A stretch of 15,858 nucleotides of DNA from Chloroflexota bacterium (GTDB lineage Bacteria; Chloroflexota; Anaerolineae; J102), in contig PIVW01000085.1 in the NCBI GenBank assembly GCA_003353825.1, positions 1 through 15,858 on the forward strand, read 5' to 3'. The position numbers were made by a program, and so were the translations under genes. This document shows, one piece after another, positions 8,119 through 15,300 of the stretch. The notes below the pieces were generated by a model. That model searched no databases. It saw only the letters and a list, made by a program, of their open reading frames with translations, and was not told the origin of the DNA. Every line of letters begins with the position of its first letter. Within the stretch, counting starts at the first letter, position 1.

Positions 8119-8147
8119 TGGCTCATGATGGCATTTCCAGGTATGAT
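8118..8147 (+). promoter_or_regulatory. Second possible promoter of the sigma operon
   Basis: TTGGCT (8118-8123), 18 nt, TATGAT (8142-8147). It is weaker and overlaps the end of the first promoter, so it may be an alternative start site or chance. Confidence 0.25.
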
Positions 8148-8200
8148 GAATTCGGTGTATACCGCTACCATGTAACTCATTCAAATCAGCGCGCATCCAA

Positions 8201-8827
8201 ATGAACGTACTACAAATCGACCTCGACATCTACGATGATGAGGAAGCGCTTCTGCAAGGCCTGCAGAATGGCGAACACCACGCGTGTGCTTGCATGATCA
8301 AGCGATACGCCCCCCGTGTTTATGCTGTTGCCTTACGCATGATGGGGGACCCTGATGAAGCCGAAGAGGTATTACAAGAAACTTTTATCAGCGCCTGTAA
8401 AAATATCCAGAAGTTCGAAGGGCGAAGTGCGTTGAATACATGGCTACACCGCATCGCTACCAACGCCGCTCTCATGCGTCTTCGAAAACGTAAAGATCGA
8501 GAAGTATCTCTCGACAGCCCCATCGAAACCCTACAGGGTGATGATATCCCCCGCCAGATCGAAGATTGGGCTTTTCAGCCAGCGCATATGGCCCTTGACA
8601 GCGAAACAAGAGATGTCATCGAGCAAGCTGTGGCCGAACTGCCTGAAACCTTACGCTCCGTCTTCATTTTACGCGATATTCAGGGCTACAGCACGGCCGA
8701 GACCGCCGACCTGCTAGATATCAGCGTTTCGGCTGCGAAGGTCAGGCTCCACCGAGCACGCCTACGTATGCGGGAATTGTTGACCCCTTATTTCAGCCAA
8801 ACCAGTACCCAAAGTGCACGATCGTGA
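8201..8827 (+). CDS. ECF (group 4) RNA polymerase sigma factor
   Basis: Directs RNA polymerase to a stress or signal regulon. The 208-residue product has region 2 at about 27-98: MIKRYAPRVYAVALRMMGD, then DEAEEVLQETFISACKNI and the WLHRIATNAALMRLRKRK end. A short linker leads to region 4 at about 136-194, with LPETLRSVFILRDIQGYST and the helix-turn-helix TAETADLLDISVSAAKVRLH. There is no region 1.1 or 3. The ATG lacks a clear SD. The stop overlaps the GTG start of a zinc-binding anti-sigma factor, pointing to coupled production. Given the partner's resemblance to RsrA, a thiol-oxidative stress role is plausible but is inferred only from the partner. The exact ECF subgroup cannot be assigned here. 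Confidence 0.93.
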   Translation: MNVLQIDLDIYDDEEALLQGLQNGEHHACACMIKRYAPRVYAVALRMMGDPDEAEEVLQETFISACKNIQKFEGRSALNTWLHRIATNAALMRLRKRKDREVSLDSPIETLQGDDIPRQIEDWAFQPAHMALDSETRDVIEQAVAELPETLRSVFILRDIQGYSTAETADLLDISVSAAKVRLHRARLRMRELLTPYFSQTSTQSARS

Positions 8828-9090
8828 CTATAGACCACCAACATACCGCCGGTGATTGTCAGCAGATGTTGACACAACTCAATGATTATGTGGATGGTGA
8901 GCTGGCGCCCGGACTTTGTATAGAGCTAGAAACACACATGGCCGATTGTGAGAATTGCCGTGTTGTTCTGGATACCTTGGGAAAGACGATCTATTTGGTC
9001 AAGCAATTGGATGAAGTACCTGGCGAACTGCCAGAGGATGTTGAGCAACGGTTGTTTGCTATACTCGATCTTGAAGAATATCTGCCATAG
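8824..9090 (+). CDS. Zinc-binding anti-sigma factor (ZAS family, RsrA-like), soluble
   Basis: Expected to bind and silence the ECF sigma encoded just upstream, in the cytoplasm. The 88-residue product contains the ZAS motif H-x3-C-x2-C as H38, C42, C45, with C12 and C32 upstream. In Streptomyces RsrA the zinc ligands and redox cysteines are C11, H37, C41 and C44, so the spacing here is identical, shifted by one residue. No membrane segment is present, unlike many ECF anti-sigmas. A second half (about 50-88) carries VPGELPEDVEQRL. The GTG start (8824-8826) overlaps the sigma stop TGA (8825-8827), a 4-nt overlap typical of translational coupling. A redox-sensing function is inference; zinc-dependent folding without redox sensing is the alternative. 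Confidence 0.85.
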   Translation: MTIDHQHTAGDCQQMLTQLNDYVDGELAPGLCIELETHMADCENCRVVLDTLGKTIYLVKQLDEVPGELPEDVEQRLFAILDLEEYLP

Positions 9091-9120
9091 CCCTCCGTTT
9101 GACAAGGTGTAGCTATTTTG

Positions 9121-9543
9121 CTACTCACCGATCAGTTGTAGAACAAGGCGGCGGCGGCGGGCGCGGTTGTCGAAATCGATAAACAGGATCTGTTGCCAGG
9201 CGCCTAAAGTCATGCGCCGTTGCACAAAAGGGATGGTAAGACTGGGTCCAAGCATGGCCGCGCGCAGATGGCTGTGGCCGTTGCCATCATGCCAGCGCTG
9301 ATTGTGCCGGTACTCTTGTGCGAATTGAGGTGCGACCTGCTCAAAAAATCGTTCGAGATCGGCTAATGCACCTGATTCAAATTCGATGGTTGTGAGAGCA
9401 CTGGTGGCGCTGGGTGTAAATAGGGTGACTATCCCCGACTCTAGTCCGGCAGAATGCACAGCCTGTTCGACTTGGTCGGTGATGTCGAGAAAATCGCAAT
9501 TGCCCTGGGTATGAAAGTCGAGCTCGCGCGTGAGAACGGTCAT
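9121..9543 (-). CDS. YjbQ family protein (UPF0047), secondary thiamine-phosphate synthase-like
   Basis: Small single-domain protein of 140 residues, the normal length. The family signature is present: LFTPSATSALTTIEF (about 41-55), RWHDGNGHSHLRAAMLGPS (about 83-101), then IPFVQRRMTLGAWQQI, FIDFDNRARRR and the terminal QLIGE. E. coli YjbQ can replace thiamine-phosphate synthase at low efficiency, but the true role is unsettled, so no pathway is claimed. The ATG at 9543 has AGGA on the minus strand about 9 nt upstream. It faces the sigma/anti-sigma operon. A weak 5-bp hairpin (GTAGC 9109-9113, GCTAC 9120-9124) covers the two convergent stop regions. A zinc-ribbon remnant lies 19 bp upstream on the same strand. 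Confidence 0.9.
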   Translation of the reverse strand: MTVLTRELDFHTQGNCDFLDITDQVEQAVHSAGLESGIVTLFTPSATSALTTIEFESGALADLERFFEQVAPQFAQEYRHNQRWHDGNGHSHLRAAMLGPSLTIPFVQRRMTLGAWQQILFIDFDNRARRRRLVLQLIGE

Positions 9544-9562
9544 AATTTGTCATCCTGAGAAG

Positions 9563-9658
9563 TTAGCACTGATTGCTCTCACAAGACATGCGAGCGCGGC
9601 CGTCTTGTGAGAGCGCAATGGGTTTTTCGGCACACTGGGGACAGAATCTGAATAGCAT
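9563..9658 (-). pseudogene. Zinc-ribbon fragment resembling the N terminus of Nudix hydrolases
   Basis: A 31-codon frame begins MLFRFCPQCAEKPIAL and ends SQDGRARMSC plus ESNQC and a stop. C-P-x-C, then an x-D-G-R-x-R turn and a second cysteine pair is the zinc ribbon that precedes the catalytic domain in NADH-pyrophosphatase-type Nudix proteins. Here the second pair is spaced C-x4-C, and no Nudix box follows, since the frame stops 19 nt before yjbQ. There is no clear SD. It may be a truncated gene leaving only its ribbon, or a very small real protein; chance similarity cannot be excluded. Confidence 0.35.
9575..9614. repeat. 13-bp perfect inverted repeat with 14-nt loop
   Basis: GCTCTCACAAGAC (9575-9587) and GTCTTGTGAGAGC (9602-9614). 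On the plus strand a TTTTT tract follows a few bases later (9622-9627 region), so it could terminate plus-strand transcripts running antisense through yjbQ from the sigma operon. It also covers the end of the zinc-ribbon remnant on the minus strand. Confidence 0.6.
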
Positions 9659-9686
9659 GGTTCGAAGTAAAAAAACGAGGTTCGAT

Positions 9687-9716
9687 TTGACAGACTGGGT
9701 GTTCCGCGAGTAAGAT
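9687..9716 (+). promoter_or_regulatory. rpsU promoter
   Basis: Consensus TTGACA (9687-9692), an 18-nt spacer and TAAGAT (9711-9716). Initiation is predicted near 9723, so rpsU is a stand-alone transcription unit with a leader of about 54 nt. Confidence 0.7.
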
Positions 9717-9724
9717 GACCCCTG

Positions 9725-9745
9725 CGCCAGGGCTCTACCCTGGCG
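9725..9745 (+). promoter_or_regulatory. 5'-terminal GC hairpin in the rpsU leader
   Basis: CGCCAGGG (9725-9732), loop CTCTA, CCCTGGCG (9738-9745): eight perfect pairs beginning two or three bases after the predicted start site. It ends 11 nt before the extended SD. It may stabilise the mRNA or serve as a binding site for autoregulation by bS21; the sequence shows only the structure. Confidence 0.6.
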
Positions 9746-9756
9746 ACTACTATGCA

Positions 9757-9770
9757 AAAAAGGTGGTGAT
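9757..9770 (+). promoter_or_regulatory. Unusually long Shine-Dalgarno of rpsU
   Basis: AAAGGTGGTGAT (9759-9770) matches 11 of 12 positions of AAAGGAGGTGAT, the complement of the usual 16S rRNA 3' end. The only mismatch is T for A in the core. The core is 10 nt from the ATG. Most genes in the window have only 4-5 matching bases. Confidence 0.6.
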
Positions 9771-9776
9771 TTCTTC

Positions 9777-9983
9777 ATGAGCGTAAAGCTGAATCCAGGC
9801 GAGTCCCAAGACTCTCTGCTCAGACGCTTCCGCAAGGAAGTGATGAAGGCGCGCATTTTGCCAGAAGTGCGTCGCAAGCGTTGGTTCACGCCTCCCAGTG
9901 AGTTGCGTCGTTTGCAAAAGCAGAAGGCCATTCGTAAGGCCCGCCAGGCTCAGCGTCGCCGTGAGCGTCGCGGGGGTTTCTAA
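9777..9983 (+). CDS. rpsU: Small ribosomal subunit protein bS21
   Basis: Ribosomal protein of the 30S platform, near the anti-Shine-Dalgarno end of 16S rRNA, which helps translation initiation. The 68-residue, very basic product shows the family pattern. It opens with MSVKLNPGESQDSLLRRFRK, continues with EVMKARILPEVRRKRWFTPP (replacing the usual LREVRRREFYEKP type segment), and ends in an Arg/Lys-rich tail finishing in RRERRGGF. It has its own promoter, a leader hairpin, a long SD and a strong terminator. It is therefore monocistronic rather than in the rpsU-dnaG-rpoD arrangement known from proteobacteria. Confidence 0.93.
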   Translation: MSVKLNPGESQDSLLRRFRKEVMKARILPEVRRKRWFTPPSELRRLQKQKAIRKARQAQRRRERRGGF

Positions 9984-10005
9984 ATCCTGACATGTCATTT
10001 TGGCC

Positions 10006-10040
10006 AAAAGCCCGTCCATTACGGACGGGCTTTTGATTTA
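10006..10040 (+). terminator. Intrinsic terminator of rpsU
   Basis: AAAAGCCCGTCC (10006-10017), loop ATTAC, GGACGGGCTTTT (10023-10034), then GATTT. Twelve pairs with a GC-rich core and a T-run, 23 nt after the rpsU stop; the clearest terminator in the window. The A-rich upstream arm could let it work from the other strand too. Confidence 0.85.
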
Positions 10041-10427
10041 CCGGTGTGATTCAGAATCTGCGTCCCACATCTTTACAAATCGATGTTCTGAGGAAAAGAG
10101 ATTAAAGATTGTATTAGTCAGGCACATGTTGAAGGCTGTCGGGTAGGATTAGGACGCAGACCTGTCCTGAGCCGGGTCGAAAGATGAACGCGGAAAAAGC
10201 AGATTCTTTCCTCTTTTATCCGCGTCATCAGCGTTTATCTGCGTCCCATTCATCTGTACAACATGTGATCGACCATTACAAAAGAGATTAAAGATCAAAG
10301 ATTAATGTTTCAGGACGATCGGCAGAAGGGTCTTGAATCTTCAGTCATTAATCTTTGGTTCTGTTCGCAATCGCAAACCTGGATTGGTAAAGATGCAAAC
10401 TCGGCAGAATGATCCATGCCCAAGCTT
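10041..10427. repeat. Gene-free block of direct and inverted intergenic repeats
   Basis: No coding frame is supported in these 387 bp. TCTGCGTCCCA occurs at 10057-10067 and 10238-10248, with GGACGCAGA inverted at 10152-10160. CGCGGAAAAAG (10190-10200) faces CTTTTATCCGCG (10215-10226 region) in opposite orientation. AAAAGAGATTAAAGAT occurs twice (10094-10109, 10280-10295), and CAAAGATTAATG (10296-10307) has a perfect 12-bp inverted partner at 10346-10357. The TCTGCGTCC/CGCGTTTATC style resembles dispersed repeats known from several phyla, by memory. No terminator for korB is obvious. Confidence 0.55.
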
Positions 10428-11432
10428 TTAACTCACTGTCCAGCTATCTTCGGTGAAATAAAGACTCTGTAAATCGCCCTCGCCACGTTGTACTTTTGCA
10501 TGTTCGACCTGTTCGTACAAGCCTTCGCTATATGTGGGTTTATCGATGTCAAAGATAACCCCCAGAGGCATGGGATACTCCAGACGACTGAGCATCCAGG
10601 CAATGCCAATCGAGCTTGTGTCATGTACGATCAAATCCTCTTCACGATAAGCCTCGCCTAATTCGACCACTTCCAGACCCGCTCTGCCCAAAATCAGGCC
10701 TTTGTCACTGTTCTTGCCAAAGATCATAGGCTCGCCATTTTTCAGGTAGAGGTTACTGTCATCACGGATCTTGCGATCACTGAACGCATCCCAGGTGCCG
10801 TCATTGAAGATCAGGCAGTTCTGAAGAACCTCGGTAAAGGAAACGCCCTTGTGCGCGGCGGAGCTACGGAACGTCTCGCCCATGTGTTTTTGGATGACAT
10901 CGACCGTTCTGGCGATAAAGGTCGCTTCCGATGCAAGTGCTACGGAAATAGGGTTCAGGGGCTGCTCGATGCTCCCCGTGGGAGAAGACTTAGTATGAGT
11001 GCCGGTCGGCGATGTCGGCGAGTATTGCCCTTTGGTCAACCCGTAGATACGGTTGTTGAAGAGGATGATATTGATATCTACGTTGCGGCGACAGGCATGA
11101 ACGAGATGGTTACCGCCGATGGAAAGGCCATCGCCATCCCCGGTGATAACCCAAACACTGAGGTCGGGATTAGCGACTTTGAGGCCAGTTGCCAGGGTTG
11201 GCGCCCGCCCGTGGATGCTATGCACGCCGTATGTATTCATATAGTATGGGAAACGGCTGGAGCAACCGATGCCGGAGATAAAAACAACGTTCTCTTTCGG
11301 TATTCCCAAACCAGGCATCATTTTCTGTAGTTGCGCCAAGATCGCGTAGTCACCACAACCAGGACACCAGCGTACGGTCTGGTTGGATACAAAATCTTTG
11401 CGTGTGAGTTGAATCGGTTCGCTTATCGTCAT
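10428..11432 (-). CDS. korB: 2-oxoacid:ferredoxin oxidoreductase, beta subunit (KorB type)
   Basis: Holds thiamine diphosphate and a [4Fe-4S] cluster; with the alpha subunit it oxidatively decarboxylates a 2-oxoacid (most likely 2-oxoglutarate) to acyl-CoA with ferredoxin as electron acceptor. In the 334 residues the cluster ligands are expected at C23 and C26 (WCPGCGDY), C57 (GCSSR) and C206 (QNCLIF). The ThDP/metal motif is [12 protein letters not shown] (98-109) with the N126-N127 pair. The [11 protein letters not shown] segment (136-145) is typical of KorB-like proteins rather than pyruvate enzymes. It overlaps the alpha gene by 4 nt (ATGA), with GGAG at good spacing inside the alpha gene end. 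Substrate preference between 2-oxoglutarate and pyruvate is not proved by sequence. Confidence 0.92.
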   Translation of the reverse strand: MTISEPIQLTRKDFVSNQTVRWCPGCGDYAILAQLQKMMPGLGIPKENVVFISGIGCSSRFPYYMNTYGVHSIHGRAPTLATGLKVANPDLSVWVITGDGDGLSIGGNHLVHACRRNVDINIILFNNRIYGLTKGQYSPTSPTGTHTKSSPTGSIEQPLNPISVALASEATFIARTVDVIQKHMGETFRSSAAHKGVSFTEVLQNCLIFNDGTWDAFSDRKIRDDSNLYLKNGEPMIFGKNSDKGLILGRAGLEVVELGEAYREEDLIVHDTSSIGIAWMLSRLEYPMPLGVIFDIDKPTYSEGLYEQVEHAKVQRGEGDLQSLYFTEDSWTVS

Positions 11433-13297
11433 GATTGTTCTCCAGCCAGCAGGGTATCGATCATACTGCTGATTTCACTGATCTTGAAAGGCCGGCCTTG
11501 CACCTTGTTGAGAGAGATAATGTCTTTCAGATAACGGGCTCTCAATAACATGCTAAGTTGTCCCATGTTCATCTCAGGCACCATAATGCGCTCGTAACGA
11601 TCAAAAAGGCCGCCCAGGTTACTGGGTAGGGGATTGAGGTAACGAATATGGGCATGCGCCACTGACTGACCTCTGCCCCGGGCCTGGGCAACAGCCGCAT
11701 GGATGGCCCCGTAGGTACTACCCCAGCCGACAACGAGCAATTTGCCCTCCTCGGGGCCGTAAACAGCTTGATCGGGGATGATATCTGCCAAGCGGGCAAT
11801 CTTCTCCGCTCGTTCGTTGACCATTTGCTGGTGATCATGTGGCGAATAAGAGATATTGCCATACTCGGGAGTTTTTTCTAAACCTCCCAGGCGGTGTTCT
11901 AAACCTGGCGTCCCAGGGATCGCCCAGGGTCGCCCCAAGGTTTCAGGATTACGTTTGTAAGGTAAGAGTCGCCCATCGGCATTCGGCTCAGTGGGGTGCT
12001 CGACATAGATGGGGGGAATCGCCTCTGGATCGGGGATGCGCCAAGGTTCGGCGCTGTGGGCCAGATAGCCGTCAGATAAGAGGACAACCGGTGTCATCGC
12101 CCTAATGGCAAATCGAAAAGACTGCAATGCAGCTTCAAAACACTCCGATGGTGTCGCTGGCGCGATGATGGGGATAGGGCTTTCGCCGTTGCGGCCAAAC
12201 ATCACCTGCAGAAGATCGGATTGCTCGACCTTGGTGGGAAGGCCTGTGCTGGGGCCGCCCCGTTGAATGTTAATGATAACCATGGGCAGTTCTAACATCA
12301 CCGCCAGGTTCATCCCTTCGCTTTTCAGGGCGATGCCCGGCCCACTGGTGCCCGTTACCGCCAGCGAACCGCCAAAGGCAGCACCGATGGTAGCCCCCAT
12401 GGCCGCGATCTCATCTTCTGCTTGTACTGTGATTACATTGTAGTTGCGCAGGGGTGATAGCGCGTGCAAGATGTCGCTGGCCGGTGTGATGGGGTAGGAG
12501 CCATAAAACAATGGTTTGTTTGCTTTTTGTGCAGCGGTGACCAGGCCGATAGCAATGGCTTCGTTTCCACTGATCTTGCGATAGTCCCCAGGCGGGAGCG
12601 TCGCAGATTTGATGCGATAACGTACTTGAAAAGCTTCGGTGGTATCGCCAAAGAAGTAACCGGCCTGTAAAGCCTTGATATTTGCCTGTACCACTTCGGG
12701 CCGTTTGGCGAATTTCTTCTGCACCCAGGCTATAGTGTTTTTCAGGGGGCGGTCATAGGCCCAATAGACCAAACCCAGTGCGAAGAAATTGCGGCTGCGA
12801 TCTATCTCTTTTGGCCGTAATCCCTCGATATCCTTTACCGCATTGCGGTTCATAGAGGTGATGGGGACTTCAGAGACCCGGTAACTTTTTAGCGTGCCAT
12901 CTTCCAGAGGGTTGGTCTCATAATCGGCTTTGTGCAGGTTTGCCGTTGTGAACGCATCTGTATTGACGATGATGGCGGCTCCCACATCCAAATCTGGCAG
13001 ACTGGCCTTGAGCGCGGCGGGATTCATGGCGATGAGCACGTCAGGACTATCGCCGGGTGTCCAGATATCACTGTGAGATAGTTGTACCTGAAATCCACTA
13101 ACCCCGGCCAGTGTGCCGGCCGGCGCCCGGATTTCAGCAGGGTAGTCGGGCAATGTGCTGATATCATTACCTACGATAGCAGCGGTGTTTGTAAATTGGT
13201 TGCCCGTAAGCTGCATTCCGTCGCCTGAATCCCCTGCAAATCGAATGACGACGGATTCCAGTTCCTGGACTGCTACAGGACGATGTTTTTTTTGCAT
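11429..13297 (-). CDS. korA: 2-oxoacid:ferredoxin oxidoreductase, fused gamma-alpha subunit (KorA type)
   Basis: Partner of the following beta subunit. The 622-residue protein fuses two domains. The gamma domain (about 14-205) starts [17 protein letters not shown] and includes [13 protein letters not shown] (49-61). The alpha pyrimidine-binding domain (about 240-420) has [11 protein letters not shown], the conserved [17 protein letters not shown] (264-280), [15 protein letters not shown] (293-307) and [18 protein letters not shown] (347-364). A transketolase C-terminal-like domain ends the chain. Gene order alpha-beta without ferredoxin-like delta subunits matches the two-subunit KorAB of aerobes and facultative bacteria. 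AGGAG (complement of 13308-13312) precedes the ATG by 10 nt. No clear promoter was found in the 377-bp upstream gap. Confidence 0.93.
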   Translation of the reverse strand: MQKKHRPVAVQELESVVIRFAGDSGDGMQLTGNQFTNTAAIVGNDISTLPDYPAEIRAPAGTLAGVSGFQVQLSHSDIWTPGDSPDVLIAMNPAALKASLPDLDVGAAIIVNTDAFTTANLHKADYETNPLEDGTLKSYRVSEVPITSMNRNAVKDIEGLRPKEIDRSRNFFALGLVYWAYDRPLKNTIAWVQKKFAKRPEVVQANIKALQAGYFFGDTTEAFQVRYRIKSATLPPGDYRKISGNEAIAIGLVTAAQKANKPLFYGSYPITPASDILHALSPLRNYNVITVQAEDEIAAMGATIGAAFGGSLAVTGTSGPGIALKSEGMNLAVMLELPMVIINIQRGGPSTGLPTKVEQSDLLQVMFGRNGESPIPIIAPATPSECFEAALQSFRFAIRAMTPVVLLSDGYLAHSAEPWRIPDPEAIPPIYVEHPTEPNADGRLLPYKRNPETLGRPWAIPGTPGLEHRLGGLEKTPEYGNISYSPHDHQQMVNERAEKIARLADIIPDQAVYGPEEGKLLVVGWGSTYGAIHAAVAQARGRGQSVAHAHIRYLNPLPSNLGGLFDRYERIMVPEMNMGQLSMLLRARYLKDIISLNKVQGRPFKISEISSMIDTLLAGEQS

Positions 13298-13362
13298 CGA
13301 ATCAGATCTCCTTTGACTGACCCTTAAGTAAGATTAGAATTTTTTGATAAACCGTGTGAGTA

Positions 13363-13459
13363 GGGGTGAGGCATTTCTTACAACTATCTGCCAAGACAAC
13401 CCTCTTTATAAGATGAAAGTCGCGTACAGAGCGCCAATGTGGTAGGAATGCCTCACCCC
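13363..13459. repeat. 97-bp element bounded by inverted repeats, upstream of korA
   Basis: GGGGTGAGGCATT (13363-13375) is exactly inverted as AATGCCTCACCCC (13447-13459). The similarity continues imperfectly about five bases inward and ten outward, with a 71-bp interior. It lies in the 13298-13674 gap between korA and the transporter gene. No ORF is inside. It could be a small mobile repeat or a terminator for the transporter transcript. A separate TTTTCGAAAA palindrome is at 13493-13502; the rest of the gap (to 13674) shows nothing recognisable. Confidence 0.55.
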
Positions 13460-13674
13460 CACCACATAATTCGTCAGAGAATGATAAAAATGTTTTCGAA
13501 AATATCGAGTAGGTTGTTCAATTTACGTCGGGAAAGAGCATAGTGCCAACGACTCGAGAACATAATGCTATTGTACATGGCCTCAAATCCAAATAAAAGT
13601 AAGCCGCCTTCTCTAATTCCCACGTTTTGTAACAGATCGGCCTTTCATTTCAACCAAAATCCAAATAGCCGCTT

Positions 13675-15048
13675 TTAGGCTTCAGCAGGCATATCCAAAC
13701 TGTCACCATCTGGCCTATCTATTGAAACCAATTTTTCGTTCTCTTCCCCATCTTCTCTGTCACCCACTGCTAGCGGTTGTTCAGAATCGAGTTGCGCCTC
13801 TGCTTCCGAGGCAGGTTCCTTCTGAGGAATAGGTGTCTTTGGAACCGCCTCGATATAGGGTTGTCTGCCTAAAATCCGGGCGTGGTAATATCTGAACCAT
13901 GTGAGAGCGGTGGCAATGACAGGTGTAGCGATAAACGCACCCAGTATACCGAACTGAATCGTAAAGACCGTAACGGCCACGAGAATAACGGCCGGATGTA
14001 CGCCGACGCTGCCACCTAATATCCGCGGAACCAGAATGTAGTTCTCTAATTGTTGAATCACGGCGTAGAGCGCCACGACAATCAACGCAATGGTGAGATG
14101 AGACATCTCTGGATATTGTGTCGATCCTTGCAACAATGCAATCAATACGGCGGGGATAGCGGCCAAGACCGGGCCCAGATTTGGGATTACCTCCAGAATT
14201 CCTGCTAAAATGCCGAGTACCAGGGCGCCGGGCACGCCGACAATGCTCAAACCCATCCACACAGCAGTCCCTACCACAATATCCAGAACAATCTGGCCTC
14301 GGAAAAAGGAATTCCAGATACCGCCCGTGCGGCGCCAGAGTTCGGCCCACTCCGACTGGTAGGAATCGGGGGCTAGATTGACAACGGTGCGGCGCAGGCG
14401 TGGCAGATCTGTGGTGAAATAAAAGGTTAGGAGCAGCAGAAGTAAAAGGCTAAAGAAAATGACTGCAACTCTACCGATGACATTTGTCGCAACCGATGTC
14501 GCCACACCAACTACTTGTGTCGCCGAACTCAAGGCATCCTGCAGGAATCCTGCCAGATTCGTGGGCATACCGATCTGAATCACCGACCCCAGGCTATCGA
14601 TATATGCAAAAAACTCATCATAAAAAGGCTTGAAGCCTAGTTCGAATCCAAAGAGAGTGATGCCCGGATAGGTGTCGGGTAACTGGTTTACCCAAATAAC
14701 CGTACCATTCCAAAGTGTATCGACATCGATAGATATCGGTTCGATATCATTGAAGAGCGCCGGGACGAGGATAATGGGGAGTAGTGTCAAGATGACGATC
14801 AACACAACGATCAATATGGCCGCAGATAGCGCCCGGGGGATGCGTAATCTCGCAGAATATTCTACTAGAGGTTGCAACAGGTAGGCGGTGATCAGCGCCA
14901 GACTGATCAGGTACCAAACCGGCTGCGCCAGCAGAAGCAAGCCCAGCCCCAGTACAAGCCACAGAACGGCCGATATCAATCGGACTGAGTAAGGCCAGTC
15001 GCGTGGAGGTGAATGTTCTTTAGTTGATTTACCCTCTTGATCCGTCAT
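13675..15048 (-). CDS. AI-2E/PerM family transporter
   Basis: Polytopic inner-membrane protein of a family (TqsA, YdiK, YhhT/PerM) linked to export of autoinducer-2 or to ion transport; the substrate here is unknown. In the 457 residues, hydrophobic spans lie at about 23-42, 45-60, 74-98, 186-211, 255-275, 277-308, 316-334 and 352-385. Between the third and fourth lies a large soluble loop. The family motifs are present: FFRGQIVLDIVVG (248-260), ILEVIPNLGPVLAAIPA (284-300) and LENYILVPRILGGSVGVHP (334-352). The C-terminal ~60 residues are acidic and low in complexity, longer than in many members and predicted cytoplasmic. The ATG lacks an SD on the minus strand (it is preceded by a run of T), so initiation may be weak or leaderless. 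Confidence 0.9.
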   Translation of the reverse strand: MTDQEGKSTKEHSPPRDWPYSVRLISAVLWLVLGLGLLLLAQPVWYLISLALITAYLLQPLVEYSARLRIPRALSAAILIVVLIVILTLLPIILVPALFNDIEPISIDVDTLWNGTVIWVNQLPDTYPGITLFGFELGFKPFYDEFFAYIDSLGSVIQIGMPTNLAGFLQDALSSATQVVGVATSVATNVIGRVAVIFFSLLLLLLLTFYFTTDLPRLRRTVVNLAPDSYQSEWAELWRRTGGIWNSFFRGQIVLDIVVGTAVWMGLSIVGVPGALVLGILAGILEVIPNLGPVLAAIPAVLIALLQGSTQYPEMSHLTIALIVVALYAVIQQLENYILVPRILGGSVGVHPAVILVAVTVFTIQFGILGAFIATPVIATALTWFRYYHARILGRQPYIEAVPKTPIPQKEPASEAEAQLDSEQPLAVGDREDGEENEKLVSIDRPDGDSLDMPAEA

Positions 15049-15137
15049 GTAAAAAAGTTTCGTGGGGATTTGGTAGCTAGCAAGGTTGACTCACCGACCG
15101 GGGTTTTTGCGAATGCAGGCCTGAGAAGTACACAGGG

Positions 15138-15216
15138 AACAAGTAGACAAGGGGTTTAGTATCCAGCGCAGTGACTACACTTGCTACTTATCTACTTGTT
15201 TACTTATCTATTTATC
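15138..15216. repeat. Second period-8 repeat locus with inverted arm
   Basis: Four in-phase octamers TACTTATC, TACTTGTT, TACTTATC, TATTTATC occupy 15185-15216. The left arm AACAAGTAGACAAG (15138-15151) is the inverse of CTTATCTACTTGTT (15187-15200) with 13 of 14 matches and a 35-bp spacer. It lies between the Crp-family gene and the transporter gene and shares the GACAAG core with the locus at 6350-6396. Confidence 0.6.
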
Positions 15217-15300
15217 TTCCAGGTGCTTCGGATGCTCATGGTCGGTAGTGTTTGGTGTTAGCTTAACTGTTACAGGATTTGTTTGTAACAAGACTGCTGA

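Noticed and set aside
9752..9769. Five-codon mini-ORF (M-Q-K-R-W-stop) in the rpsU leader overlapping the SD
   Set aside because: No ribosome binding site precedes it and the sequence is already explained by the extended SD; most likely coincidence.
9777..10019. Minus-strand frame opposite rpsU
   Set aside because: Overlaps the clear bS21 gene and its terminator entirely; no recognisable domain.
15185..15216. Possible CRISPR-like array
   Set aside because: Units are 8 bp with no spacers and no cas genes; it is a simple tandem repeat.
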